Below, one piece after another: positions 16,976 through 26,340 of a DNA stretch of 64,000 nt. Under the pieces are notes generated by a model. The model was not told where the DNA came from. It worked only from the letters and a program-made list of their open reading frames with translations, and made no database searches. The stretch lies in assembly GCA_031425195.1 (NCBI GenBank), contig JANPIX010000001.1, forward strand, positions 124,001 to 188,000. Reading direction: 5' to 3'. The DNA is from JANPIX01 sp031425195. GTDB taxonomy: Bacteria > Pseudomonadota > Alphaproteobacteria > Rhodobacterales > Rhodobacteraceae. The number at the start of each line of letters is the position of its first letter. The first letter of the stretch is position 1. The translations under genes and the position numbers were made by a program.

Positions 16976-17550
16976 CGCGCTTTATGTGGGTGCGGCATGG
17001 GCCGACACATGCGAAGTCGATGGTCGGGTGGACGGACATTCCCGCCGATCTTTCTGATGTCGCCGCCCTGACGCGGCTTGGCGGGCTGCTGCCCGCCGAT
17101 GCACTGGTCATCTCCTCGGATCTGATGCGCGCGCGGATGACGGCGGATGCGATACAGGGCGGGCGGGCGCGGTTGCCAGACAAGATGGCGTTGCGCGAGT
17201 TGCACTTTGGCGACTGGGAGCAGCAGGGATTTGCCGAAGTGGAGGCCCATTCCCCCGCGCTGATCCGCGCCTTTTGGGAAACGCCGGGCGATATCCGCGC
17301 GCCGGGCGGCGAAAGCTGGAACGACGTTGTGGCGCGGGTGGGTGCGGCGGTGGAGGATCTGGTGCAAAGCCACCCGGATCGCACGTTGGTCGTGGTCGCG
17401 CATTTCGGCGCCATCCTCGCGGCGCTGCAGGTGGCGTTGCAGGGAACGCCGCAACAGGTGCTGGCGCACCGCATCGACAATCTGTCGCTTACCGAACTGA
17501 CCTTTGCGCGCGAGGGGTGGACGGTTGGCCGGATCAATCACCTTGCGTGA
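16972..17550 (+). CDS. Histidine phosphatase family protein, CobC-like
   Basis: A 192-residue phosphoglycerate-mutase-like phosphatase. The catalytic RHG is at residues 8-10 in VRHGPTH, and the second active-site histidine is in VVVAHFGAI. Its ATG overlaps the cobU stop by four bases. In this position it may be the alpha-ribazole or cobalamin-phosphate phosphatase (CobC role), but family members have varied substrates, so that is inference. Confidence 0.85.
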   Translation: MTRFMWVRHGPTHAKSMVGWTDIPADLSDVAALTRLGGLLPADALVISSDLMRARMTADAIQGGRARLPDKMALRELHFGDWEQQGFAEVEAHSPALIRAFWETPGDIRAPGGESWNDVVARVGAAVEDLVQSHPDRTLVVVAHFGAILAALQVALQGTPQQVLAHRIDNLSLTELTFAREGWTVGRINHLA

Positions 17551-17629
17551 TTGCGCCGGTCACGAATGGTCATTTTCCGCGCGCGGGCAAGACGGCTATT
17601 GTCGGGCCGAATTTTGACAGGAAGACATG

Positions 17630-18502
17630 ATGACGTATGACCTTGTGATCGGTGACCGGGCCTATTCCAGTTGGTCGCTGCGCGGCTGGCTGTTGTTCGA
17701 TGCGTTTGGCATCCCGGTGAAAACGCATTCCGTGCGGCTTTACACCGATGAACTGGCCACGATGCTCCGGGACTACGCGCCTGCCCGCACTGCGCCCACC
17801 CTGCGCTGTGCCGATGGCACGGTTGTCCCGGAAACCATCGCGATTGCCGAAGAACTGGCCACGCGCCACCCTGACGCCGGGATCTGGCCCGCGGCCCCGC
17901 GCGCCCGCGCCATCGCCCGCGCCCTGGCAGCCGAGATGCATGCGGGGTTTGGGGCCCTGCGCAGTCATTGCCCGATGAACCTGCGCGTCAGTTACACCGA
18001 TTGCGCCCCCCCGGAAGAGGTGCTGGCCGACCTTGTGCGGCTGGAACGGATCTGGGCGAATGCGCGGGACGAGACGCAATCCCAAGGCCCATGGCTGTGC
18101 GGTCATTATTCCGGCGCGGATGCGTTCTTTGCCCCGGTTGCGGGGCGGATTGCGGGCTATGGGCTGCAGGTGGGCGCAGAGGCGGCGGCCTATGTCGCCG
18201 CGCATCTTTCGCACCCGTCCTTTCGCCGGTGGCGAGCAATGGGTCTGGTCGACGGGGCGGATCAGGCGTTTTACCGCCGCGATTACCCGACCCGCGCCTG
18301 GCCCGGCCCGGTGCCGCTGCCAGCCCGTGCCGTCGACGGAACTGACGCGGAAAACGCGGCCTGCCCTTATTCCGGCAAACCTGTGACCCATGTTCTGGAA
18401 CTGGGCGGGCGGCGTATCGGGTTCTGCAACGCCTTTTGCCGGGACAAGACGCTTGCCGACCCCGAAGCCTGGCCAAAGTTCATGGCGGTTTACCAATCGT
18501 AA
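17630..18502 (+). CDS. Glutathione S-transferase-like protein with Cys-rich C-terminal tail
   Basis: About 290 residues. The first 215 or so have the two-domain GST fold with an N-terminal SSWSLRGW segment where the serine could bind glutathione, as in the YfcF-like branch. The last 46 residues form an extra module: CPYSGKPV at about 245, then FCNAFC at 265-270, then DPEAWPKF. This resembles YHS/TRASH-type metal-binding modules. ATG at 17630 has AGGAA six bases upstream; the adjacent ATG at 17627 is too close. Substrate unknown. Confidence 0.82.
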   Translation: MTYDLVIGDRAYSSWSLRGWLLFDAFGIPVKTHSVRLYTDELATMLRDYAPARTAPTLRCADGTVVPETIAIAEELATRHPDAGIWPAAPRARAIARALAAEMHAGFGALRSHCPMNLRVSYTDCAPPEEVLADLVRLERIWANARDETQSQGPWLCGHYSGADAFFAPVAGRIAGYGLQVGAEAAAYVAAHLSHPSFRRWRAMGLVDGADQAFYRRDYPTRAWPGPVPLPARAVDGTDAENAACPYSGKPVTHVLELGGRRIGFCNAFCRDKTLADPEAWPKFMAVYQS

Positions 18503-18550
18503 ACCATTCCGCCCTACCCGTTAACCAAGTGGCACGGAAAAGGGCGGACG

Positions 18551-20065
18551 ATGACAGCACTGGCCTATACCGTGGCGTTCGAAGGGGTAGAGGCGCGGAT
18601 GGTGGAGGTGCAGTGCGCCGTCGCCCCCGGTCTGCCCGCCTTTACCATTGTGGGTCTGCCCGACAAAGCGGTGAGCGAGGCGCGCGAACGGGTGCGTGCG
18701 GCGCTGGCGGCCATGTCGATTGCGCTGCCGTCCAAGCGCATCACCGTGAACCTGTCGCCTGCCGACCTGCCCAAGGAAGGATCGCATTTCGATCTGCCCA
18801 TCGCGCTTGCGCTGTTGGCCGCGCTGGAGATCATTCCGAAGGATGACGTGGCGGAAACCGTGGCTCTTGGTGAGCTTGCACTGGACGGGCGGCTGGTGCC
18901 GGTGATCGGGGCCCTGCCCGCCGCCATGGCAGCGGCCGAGGCCGACCGCGCGCTGTTGTGCCCCAAGGCCTGCGGGCCAGAGGCCGCCTGGGTTGGTGCG
19001 GCGCAGGTTCTGGCGGCGGCATCACTGGATGAAGTGGTGCGCCATTATACCGGGCAATCGCCGCTGACCCCGGCCGAGGCGGGCGAAGTCACGCGTGGCA
19101 GTTTTGCGCGCGACCTGCGCGAGGTCAAAGGGCAGGAACGCGCCAAACGCGCGCTTGAAATTGCGGCGGCGGGTCGGCATCACATGTTGATGGTGGGCAG
19201 CCCCGGTTCGGGGAAATCGATGATCGCGGCACGGCTTCCCGGGATCATGCCGTTGTTGTCGGCGACCGAGGCGCTGGAAACGTCGATGATCCATTCGCTG
19301 GCCGGGGTGCTGACCGAAGGCGGTATCAGCCGCGACCGCCCGTTCCGCGAACCGCACCATACCGCCAGCATGGCCGCCATTGTCGGCGGTGGCCGCAGCG
19401 CCAAACCGGGGGAAATCAGCCTGGCGCACAATGGGGTGCTGTTTCTGGACGAATTCCCCGAATTTTCGCGCGCCGTGCTGGAAACCCTGCGTCAACCCAT
19501 CGAAACTGGCGAGGTCGTTGTGGCGCGGGCGAACGCGCATATCCGTTATCCCTGCCGGTTTTTGCTGGTCGCAGCGGCGAACCCCTGCAAATGCGGCTAT
19601 CTATCCGATCCGGCGCGGGCCTGCGCGCGGGTTCCTGTCTGCGGCGAAGATTATCTGGGGCGCATCAGCGGCCCCCTGATGGACAGGTTCGACCTGCGGG
19701 TGGAGGTGCCCCCGGTGGCGTTCACCGACCTTGATCTTCCCGCATCGGGCGACACATCGGCGGCCGTGGCAAACCGGGTTGCGCAGGCGAGGGAGGTGCA
19801 GGCCGAACGGTACCGCGATCATCCCCATGCCCGCGTCAATGCCGATGCCGAAGGGGCGCTTTTGGAACAGGTGGCCACGCCGGACGCGGCGGGAAAGGCG
19901 TTGCTGTCGCGCGTGGCTGATCGTTTCGGTCTGACGGCGCGCGGCTATCACCGCGTGCTGCGGGTGGCGCGGACCATCGCCGATCTGGATGACGCGGGCG
20001 AGGTGAAACAGACCCATATCGCCGAAGCGGTCAGTTACCGGCTTGCCATTGGTGCCAAGGGCTGA
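18551..20065 (+). CDS. YifB/ComM family Mg-chelatase-like AAA ATPase
   Basis: A 504-residue protein with an N-terminal Lon-protease-S5-like fold (about 1-170), a central AAA module with Walker A GSPGSGKS at 216-223 and a Walker B near FLDEFPEF, and a C-terminal Mg-chelatase-like domain. ComM is a hexameric helicase that promotes branch migration during natural transformation; distant members have unknown roles. It is convergent with gshB with a 9-base gap. Confidence 0.92.
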   Translation: MTALAYTVAFEGVEARMVEVQCAVAPGLPAFTIVGLPDKAVSEARERVRAALAAMSIALPSKRITVNLSPADLPKEGSHFDLPIALALLAALEIIPKDDVAETVALGELALDGRLVPVIGALPAAMAAAEADRALLCPKACGPEAAWVGAAQVLAAASLDEVVRHYTGQSPLTPAEAGEVTRGSFARDLREVKGQERAKRALEIAAAGRHHMLMVGSPGSGKSMIAARLPGIMPLLSATEALETSMIHSLAGVLTEGGISRDRPFREPHHTASMAAIVGGGRSAKPGEISLAHNGVLFLDEFPEFSRAVLETLRQPIETGEVVVARANAHIRYPCRFLLVAAANPCKCGYLSDPARACARVPVCGEDYLGRISGPLMDRFDLRVEVPPVAFTDLDLPASGDTSAAVANRVAQAREVQAERYRDHPHARVNADAEGALLEQVATPDAAGKALLSRVADRFGLTARGYHRVLRVARTIADLDDAGEVKQTHIAEAVSYRLAIGAKG

Positions 20066-20074
20066 GCCGGTTGC

Positions 20075-21019
20075 TTAGACTGCGCGCTTGGCTTCGATCA
20101 CTTCCCAGATGCGGGCGGCGGTGTTGGTGCCGTCAAAACGCTCCATCTCCTGAATGCCGGTGGGTGAGGTGACGTTAATTTCGGTCAGCCAGTCGCCGAT
20201 GACATCGATGCCGACGAATACCTGCCCGTGGTCGCGCAGAACCGGGCCGATGCGGGCGCAAATCTCCAGATCGCGCGGCGTCAGGCCCACTTTTTCGGGC
20301 CGCCCGCCTGCGTGCATGTTCGAGCGGGTTTCGCCGGACTGAGGGACGCGGTTGATGGCACCCACGGGATCGCCATCAACAAGGATGATGCGCTTGTCGC
20401 CCTTTTCGACGGCGGGAAGGAATTTCTGCACGATCAGCGGTTCGCGGTTCATGCCGGTGAACATTTCGTGCAGCGACGCAAGATTGCGGTCGTTCGGGTC
20501 CAGACGGAAAACCCCGGCGCCGCCGTTGCCGTAAAGCGGTTTGAGGATGATGTCGCCATGGCGCGCCTTGAAGTCGCGGATCGTTGCAAGATCGCGCGCA
20601 ATCGCCGTGGGCGGGGTCAGATCGGGGAATTGCAGCACCAGCAGCTTTTCGGGAAAATTGCGAACCCAGAAGGGATCGTTGACCACCAGCGTCTTGGGAT
20701 GGATCATGTCCAGCAGATGGGTTGTGGTGATATACCCCATGTCGAAGGGCGGGTCCTGACGCAGCCAGACGACATCGAAATCAGCCAGATCAACCTCGGT
20801 TTCCGGGCCGAATGTCACATGGTTTCCGATCTCTCGCCGCAGTTCGACGGGCCAGCCGCGGGCCATGACCCTGCCTTCGACAAAGGCAAGCCGGTCGGGC
20901 GTGTAGTAGAACAGCGAATGGCCACGGGCCTGCGCCTCGACCGCGATGCGAAAGGTACTGTCTGCATTGATATTGACCGACCCGATCGGATCCATCTGCA
21001 AGGCGATTTTCAAGGACAT
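20075..21019 (-). CDS. gshB: Glutathione synthetase
   Basis: A 314-residue ATP-grasp enzyme that joins glycine to gamma-glutamylcysteine. It shows the standard start LKIALQMDPIGSVNI, the nucleotide-binding KPLYGNGGAGVFRL stretch and the C-terminal INVTSPTGIQEMERFDG. The neighbours yraN, rsmI and the PBP activator form a layout common in this family of bacteria. Its own promoter was not identified. Confidence 0.96.
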   Translation of the reverse strand: MSLKIALQMDPIGSVNINADSTFRIAVEAQARGHSLFYYTPDRLAFVEGRVMARGWPVELRREIGNHVTFGPETEVDLADFDVVWLRQDPPFDMGYITTTHLLDMIHPKTLVVNDPFWVRNFPEKLLVLQFPDLTPPTAIARDLATIRDFKARHGDIILKPLYGNGGAGVFRLDPNDRNLASLHEMFTGMNREPLIVQKFLPAVEKGDKRIILVDGDPVGAINRVPQSGETRSNMHAGGRPEKVGLTPRDLEICARIGPVLRDHGQVFVGIDVIGDWLTEINVTSPTGIQEMERFDGTNTAARIWEVIEAKRAV

Positions 21020-21083
21020 GATCTTCTCCGCGACATCTGCGCCCTAGATGGCGCAGGTTGGCGGCAGTTGCAATCAAGCCCGG

Positions 21084-21437
21084 TCAGGCCGCGAAGGCAT
21101 TTTCCAGAATGTCGATGCAACCCTGACCATCGACCAGCGCCACGTCAAAGCGTGCTTCGGTCAACTGCCCGGCGGGTTCGCCCGCCAGAAATTCGGAAGC
21201 GGCACCGTAAATCCGGGCCATCTGCCGCGCTGACAGGTGTTCGGCAGCATGGGCGTGGGTATCGCTTTGCTTCACTTCCACAAAGACCACGCGGCTGCCT
21301 TCGCGGATCACGATATCGATTTCGCCCGACATGCCGCGCCAGCGCTGGGCGGCAAGCGCCCTGCCCGACTGTTGGTAGTGGCGCACAACCGCCGCTTCGG
21401 CGGCGAGGCCGGCGTGATAGGAGACAACCCCGGTCAT
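21084..21437 (-). CDS. YraN/UPF0102 family nuclease-like protein
   Basis: A 117-residue protein with the restriction-endonuclease-like core: GEIDIV and VFVEVKQS give the D-(E/Q)xK pattern of that fold. The cellular role is not established. Its ATG overlaps the rsmI stop by four bases, a linkage seen in many bacteria. Confidence 0.88.
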   Translation of the reverse strand: MTGVVSYHAGLAAEAAVVRHYQQSGRALAAQRWRGMSGEIDIVIREGSRVVFVEVKQSDTHAHAAEHLSARQMARIYGAASEFLAGEPAGQLTEARFDVALVDGQGCIDILENAFAA

Positions 21438-22309
21438 TCCGCCCCCCCCTTTTTCAGTGCCGCCTGATACACATCACGCCGGGCCATGTTCAGGTTGGAG
21501 GCGACGAGGGCCACTGCATCCTTGATCGACAAGGTTTCAAGGGCCTGATCCAAGGCTGTGTCGAGATCACTTTCTGTCACGTTCGCTTCCCCCGGCCTGT
21601 CGACAAGCACGACGATTTCACCCTTGACGTCCCGGTTCGCAAAACTGTCGGCCAGATCACCGAGCGTGCCGCGCGACACTTCTTCGAAACGTTTTGTCAG
21701 TTCCCGGCATACCACGGCCAGCCGGTCCTTTCCAAAGCATTCCCCCATCTCGGTTAACAGACGGCTAACGCGCTTGGGCGATTCGAACAGGATCAGGGTG
21801 GCAGGCACGGCCCCAAGCCCGGTGAGGAAAGTACGGCGGGCGCCGGCGGCTGCGGGTGCAAAGCCCGCAAACAGGAAACGGTCGCTGGGCAGGCCCGAAA
21901 CCGTAAGTGCCGCCAGAACTGCCGAAGGGCCGGGGGCCGTGTGCACGGCATGGCCCGCCTCAATCGCGGCGCGGACGAGTTGATAGCCGGGGTCTGCGAC
22001 AAGCGGGGTTCCCGCTTCGGATGCATAGGCCAGCGACTTGCCTTCGCCCAAGGCCGCCAGCAGCCGGGGGCGCATCGCGGCCCCGTTGTGATCGTGGTAA
22101 GCCAGCACCTGACGCCCACCCAGAGGCACGCCATGAATTTCCATCAGGTGGCGGAGCGTGCGGGTGTCTTCGGCCGCCAAGACATCGGCGTTCGCCAGAA
22201 TGTCGAGTGCGCGCAAGGTGATATCGCGCGCGGCCCCGATGGGTGTTGCGATGAAGTGCAGCCCCGGCGGGACTTTGCGCGTATCGTACACTGGATCGCC
22301 GATTGCCAC
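21434..22309 (-). CDS. rsmI: 16S rRNA (cytidine(1402)-2'-O)-methyltransferase
   Basis: A tetrapyrrole-methylase-fold SAM enzyme that 2'-O-methylates C1402 of 16S rRNA. FIATPIGAARDITLRAL marks the N-terminus and AAEDTRTLRHLM the family signature; SEAGTPLVADPG lies in the middle. GTG at 22309 gives 291 residues and is preceded by GGGGACGGG; no ATG of sensible length exists, and longer open frame would run through the divergent promoter of the PBP activator. Confidence 0.9.
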   Translation of the reverse strand: MAIGDPVYDTRKVPPGLHFIATPIGAARDITLRALDILANADVLAAEDTRTLRHLMEIHGVPLGGRQVLAYHDHNGAAMRPRLLAALGEGKSLAYASEAGTPLVADPGYQLVRAAIEAGHAVHTAPGPSAVLAALTVSGLPSDRFLFAGFAPAAAGARRTFLTGLGAVPATLILFESPKRVSRLLTEMGECFGKDRLAVVCRELTKRFEEVSRGTLGDLADSFANRDVKGEIVVLVDRPGEANVTESDLDTALDQALETLSIKDAVALVASNLNMARRDVYQAALKKGGAE

Positions 22310-22403
22310 TTTCCCGTCCCCCGGTGCGTTTACTTCACGCCTTCTTGCGCATAATCTGCCCCAAATCACAGCGACTGCCGCGCCATGGAAGAAGGAATGC
22401 CTT

Positions 22404-23579
22404 ATGTTCCCCGTTTTGTCCCGTCTTCGCAAGTCGACGACACTGATTGTCGGAATGGTCACCGCTTTGGCGCTGACGGCCTGCGCCCCCACAACCGGCA
22501 CTTCCCCCGGCGTACCCGCCGCATCGGGGGGTGCCATCAAGGTGGCGTTGCTGGTGCCATCGGGGTCTGGCGATGCGTCGGACGAAGGGCTGGCCCTGTC
22601 GTTCCAGAACGCGGCGCGGCTGGCGATTTCCGATCTGGGCGGGGTTGCCATCGACCTCAAAGTCTATCCGACGGGCAGTTCCCCTGCGGGCGCGCAGACC
22701 GCAGCCAAGCAGGCGGCAATGGACGGGGCCGAAGTGATTTTGGGGCCGCTGCGGTCAGAGGAATCCAATGCGGCAGCAGTGGCCGTGGCGGGCAGCGGGC
22801 TGAACGTGCTCAGCTTTTCCAACAACCCGGCGATTGCGGGGGGAAACCTGTTCGTGCTGGGCACCACGTTCCAAAGCAGTGCCAACCGGCTGTCACGCTA
22901 TGCCGTGCGCAATGGGGCGAGCCGGATCATGATCGTGCATGACCAAAGCGCCAGCGGCGAGGCGGGGCGCGCGGCCATTCAGGCGGCGGTCACGGCTGCA
23001 GGTGGCACGATTGTCGGATCGGGCAGCTATGAATTTTCGCAGAACGGCATTGTCAGCGCCGTGCCGCGCCTTGCCGCGCAGGCCAAGGCGAACGGGGCGC
23101 AGGCCATTTTCCTGACCGCGGATTCGGCGGGGTCCTTGCCGCTGGTTTCGCAACTGCTGCGCGACAATGGGCTGGATCAGGCGACGGTGCGGTTCATCGG
23201 GCTGACCCGCTGGGACGTGCCGCCGCAGACGGCGGCGCTGCCGTCGCTGCAGGGCGGGTGGTTCGTGCTGCCCGATCCGGGCCGCATTTCGCAATTTCAG
23301 GCGCGGTACCAGTCGGCCTATGGCCAGGCCCCGCTGCCGCTTGCGGAACTGGCCTATGACGGGATCGCCGCCATCGGCGCGCTGGCGTCGCGCAAGGGCG
23401 AAGGGTCGCTGAACAGTGCCGCACTGACCCAGGGCGCGGGTTTCGAAGGCGTTGCCGGTATCTTCCGTTTCTTGCCCGATGGCACCAATGAACGCGGCTT
23501 GTCCATTGCGCAAATCCAGAACAATCAGGTGACCGTGATTGACCCTGCCCCCCGCAGCTTTGGCGGTTTCGGCTTCTAG
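22404..23579 (+). CDS. LpoA-like penicillin-binding-protein activator lipoprotein
   Basis: A 391-residue lipoprotein with a lipobox LTAC ending near residue 28, followed by a two-lobed periplasmic-binding type 1 fold (ligand-sensing branched-chain-amino-acid-receptor type). LpoA proteins in the outer membrane stimulate PBP1A; alphaproteobacterial members have the C-terminal domain only, as here. GAAGGAA lies six bases before ATG 22404. The 3' end overlaps the presumed glnD start. Confidence 0.85.
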   Translation: MFPVLSRLRKSTTLIVGMVTALALTACAPTTGTSPGVPAASGGAIKVALLVPSGSGDASDEGLALSFQNAARLAISDLGGVAIDLKVYPTGSSPAGAQTAAKQAAMDGAEVILGPLRSEESNAAAVAVAGSGLNVLSFSNNPAIAGGNLFVLGTTFQSSANRLSRYAVRNGASRIMIVHDQSASGEAGRAAIQAAVTAAGGTIVGSGSYEFSQNGIVSAVPRLAAQAKANGAQAIFLTADSAGSLPLVSQLLRDNGLDQATVRFIGLTRWDVPPQTAALPSLQGGWFVLPDPGRISQFQARYQSAYGQAPLPLAELAYDGIAAIGALASRKGEGSLNSAALTQGAGFEGVAGIFRFLPDGTNERGLSIAQIQNNQVTVIDPAPRSFGGFGF

Positions 23580-26340
23580 GCCGGCACCTGCCCCCGGCCC
23601 TCGGCTGATTCTTCCGGCGGACCAGATCATTGACAGCGCGGCCCTGCTGGCCGCGCTTGACGCCGACCTTTGCAGGATGACCGAGGCGCGTTCTGCCCGC
23701 GACGTGGCTGTTCAACATCTGGACCGGGCCAAGAAGGCGGGCAATGCCGCCTTGCAGGCCGCCTTTGCCAGCCACCCGCTTGACGCACGAGCCATGGTCA
23801 ACGCGCAAAGCGTGCTGACCGACGGGCTTGTCACGGCGGCGCTGCATGTGGCCACGCGGCATCTGCACCCGCTTGCCAACCCGACCGAGGCGGAGCGTCT
23901 GTGCCTGTTGGCCGTGGGCGGGTATGGCCGGGCGGAAATGGCACCCCATTCCGACGTGGACCTTTTGTTCCTGACGCCCTGGAAACTGACCCCCTGGGCA
24001 GAATCCGTGATCGAAAGCACGCTTTACATGCTGTGGGACCTGAAGCTGAAGGTCGGCCATGCCAGCCGGACAGTGAAGGATTGCCTGCGGCTGGCGCGGG
24101 AAGACGTCACTATCCGCACGGCTTTGCTCGAACATCGGTATGTGGCCGGGTATGCGCCTCTTGCGGACGAACTGGATGCGAAACTGTGGTCGGAACTGTT
24201 CCACAGCACCGGCCGAGAATTCACCGCCGCCAAACTGGCGGAACGGGCAGAGCGGCACCGCAGGCAGGGCGGCCAACGCTATGTGCTGGAGCCGAACATC
24301 AAAGAGGGCAAGGGCGGCCTGCGGGATCTGCAGACGCTGTACTGGATCGGCAAGTATCTGCACCGCGTGCCCGACGCCGAGGGTCTGATCAAGGCGGGGC
24401 TGCTGAGCGCCGAGGAATACGCCACATTTTCGCGCGCCGAAGATTTTCTGTGGGCGGTGCGGTGCCATCTGCATCTGGTGACGGGGCGCGCCACCGACCA
24501 GCTGACCTTTGATCTGCAGGTCGAGGTGGCGGCCCGGATGGGCTATACCGATACGAGCGGGCGGCGGGCGGTTGAGGTTTTCATGCAGGACTATTTCCGC
24601 CACGCGACGCGCGTGGGGGAGTTGACGCGGGTGTTCCTGACAGAACTTGAGGCGCGGCATGTGAAGCCCGAGGCGACGCTGGCGGGGTTTTTCCGGCGGT
24701 CGGGCAAGGTCAGCCCCGGTTACAAGCTGGTTCAGGGGCGCATCGACGTGATCAGTCCGCAAGGCTTTTTGTCGGACAAGCTCAACCTGCTGCGGGTGTT
24801 TGAAGAGGCGTTGCGGTCGGGCCATCTGCTGCATCCGAACGTGATGCGCATGATTGCCGCCAATCTGCATCTGATTGACGACGAGATGCGCGAAGACCCC
24901 GAAGCCATTCAGATCTTTCTGGATCTGATGCTGAAGCACGGCAATCCGGAGCGTGCCCTGCGGCGGATGAACGAGCTTGGCCTGCTGGGCGCGTTCATTC
25001 CGGAATTCGAGCCGATCGTGGCGATGATGCAGTTCAACGTCTATCACCATTTCACCGTGGACGAGCATATCATCCAGACGATCAGCACGCTTGCCCAGAT
25101 CGAACGCGGCGAATTGCTGGAGGAACTGCCGGTGGCGTCGGGCATCCTGAAGGCGGGGGTGAACCGCCGGGTGATCTATGTCGCACTGTTGCTGCACGAC
25201 ATCGCCAAGGGACGGCCCGAAGACCACTCCATCCTGGGGGCGCAGATCGCGCGGCGCGTGGCACCGCGGCTGGGGCTGGAACCGGACGAGGCGGAGACAG
25301 TGGAATGGCTGGTGCGGTATCACCTTCTGATGTCGGACATGGCGCAGAAGCGCGATATCGGCGACCCCCGCACGGTTCGGGATTTTGCAAAGGCGGTCAA
25401 GACGACACGGCGGCTTGACCTGCTGACGGTGATGACGGTGTGTGATATCCGGGGGGTTGGTCCCGGCACCTGGAACAACTGGAAGGCCATGCTGCTGCGG
25501 CAGCTTTACCGGGATACGACCGATGCGCTGAACGGTGGTCTGGAAACGTCGAACCGGGAACACCGGGAAGACGAGGCCAAGGCGTTGCTGCAAACCCATT
25601 TGCAGGGCTGGAATGCGGGCGAGGTCAAGGTGGAACTGGGCCGGCACTATGCCCCCTATTGGCGCGGGCTTTCGACTGACACGCAGGCTGTGTTCGCCCG
25701 GCTGTTGCAAAACCTGCCCGACAATGAAATCCGCATCGACCTGCACCCTGATGCGGACCGCGCCGCGACGCGCGCCTGTTTCGCGCTGGTCGATCATCCG
25801 GGGATCTTTTCCCGGTTGGCGGGGGCACTTGCGCTTGTCGGGGCCAACGTCGTGGATGCGCGGACCTATACGTCGAAGGACGGCTATGCGACCGCCGTGT
25901 TCTGGGTGCAGGACAGTGAGGGCAAGCCTTACGAGATCAGCCGTTTGCCGCGTTTGCGCGGGATGATCGAAAAGACGCTGCGGGGTGAGGTGCTGGCGCG
26001 TGAGGCGCTCAAGGATCGTGACCGGGTGAAAAAACGCGAAAGCGAGTTCCGCTTTCCCACCCATGTCAATTTTGACAATGACGGGTCAGAAATCTATACC
26101 ATGATCGAGGTGGATACCCGCGACAGGCCCGGCCTTCTGTATGATCTGACGCGGACATTGGCGGCCAACAACATCTATATCGCGAGTGCCGTGATCGCCA
26201 CTTATGGCGCGCAGGTTGTCGATACCTTTTATGTGAAAGACATGTTCGGCCTGAAACTGCATCAGAAGCACCGGCAAGAGGCGCTGGAACGCAAATTGCG
26301 CCAGGCGATTGCCGAAGGCGCCAAGCGGGCGCAGGCATGA
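23539..26340 (+). CDS. glnD: PII uridylyltransferase/uridylyl-removing enzyme
   Basis: A large bifunctional nitrogen sensor, up to 933 residues. The nucleotidyltransferase motif GGYGR is at 127-131 with D139 and D141; the HD hydrolase motif HD is at 553-554; two ACT domains that sense glutamine fill about residues 735-930. It modifies PII proteins when nitrogen is scarce and removes the UMP when glutamine is plentiful. The start is unsure: TTG at 23539 overlaps the upstream gene by 41 bases, and no ATG gives an intact N-terminus. Followed by murJ with a four-base overlap. Confidence 0.93.
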   Translation: MTLPPAALAVSASRPAPAPGPRLILPADQIIDSAALLAALDADLCRMTEARSARDVAVQHLDRAKKAGNAALQAAFASHPLDARAMVNAQSVLTDGLVTAALHVATRHLHPLANPTEAERLCLLAVGGYGRAEMAPHSDVDLLFLTPWKLTPWAESVIESTLYMLWDLKLKVGHASRTVKDCLRLAREDVTIRTALLEHRYVAGYAPLADELDAKLWSELFHSTGREFTAAKLAERAERHRRQGGQRYVLEPNIKEGKGGLRDLQTLYWIGKYLHRVPDAEGLIKAGLLSAEEYATFSRAEDFLWAVRCHLHLVTGRATDQLTFDLQVEVAARMGYTDTSGRRAVEVFMQDYFRHATRVGELTRVFLTELEARHVKPEATLAGFFRRSGKVSPGYKLVQGRIDVISPQGFLSDKLNLLRVFEEALRSGHLLHPNVMRMIAANLHLIDDEMREDPEAIQIFLDLMLKHGNPERALRRMNELGLLGAFIPEFEPIVAMMQFNVYHHFTVDEHIIQTISTLAQIERGELLEELPVASGILKAGVNRRVIYVALLLHDIAKGRPEDHSILGAQIARRVAPRLGLEPDEAETVEWLVRYHLLMSDMAQKRDIGDPRTVRDFAKAVKTTRRLDLLTVMTVCDIRGVGPGTWNNWKAMLLRQLYRDTTDALNGGLETSNREHREDEAKALLQTHLQGWNAGEVKVELGRHYAPYWRGLSTDTQAVFARLLQNLPDNEIRIDLHPDADRAATRACFALVDHPGIFSRLAGALALVGANVVDARTYTSKDGYATAVFWVQDSEGKPYEISRLPRLRGMIEKTLRGEVLAREALKDRDRVKKRESEFRFPTHVNFDNDGSEIYTMIEVDTRDRPGLLYDLTRTLAANNIYIASAVIATYGAQVVDTFYVKDMFGLKLHQKHRQEALERKLRQAIAEGAKRAQA

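Noticed and set aside
23194..26064. Very long open frame on the minus strand opposite glnD
   Set aside because: High GC suppresses stop codons in the frame opposite a real gene; the product is rich in His, Arg, Pro and Gln with no domain, while the plus strand encodes an intact GlnD.
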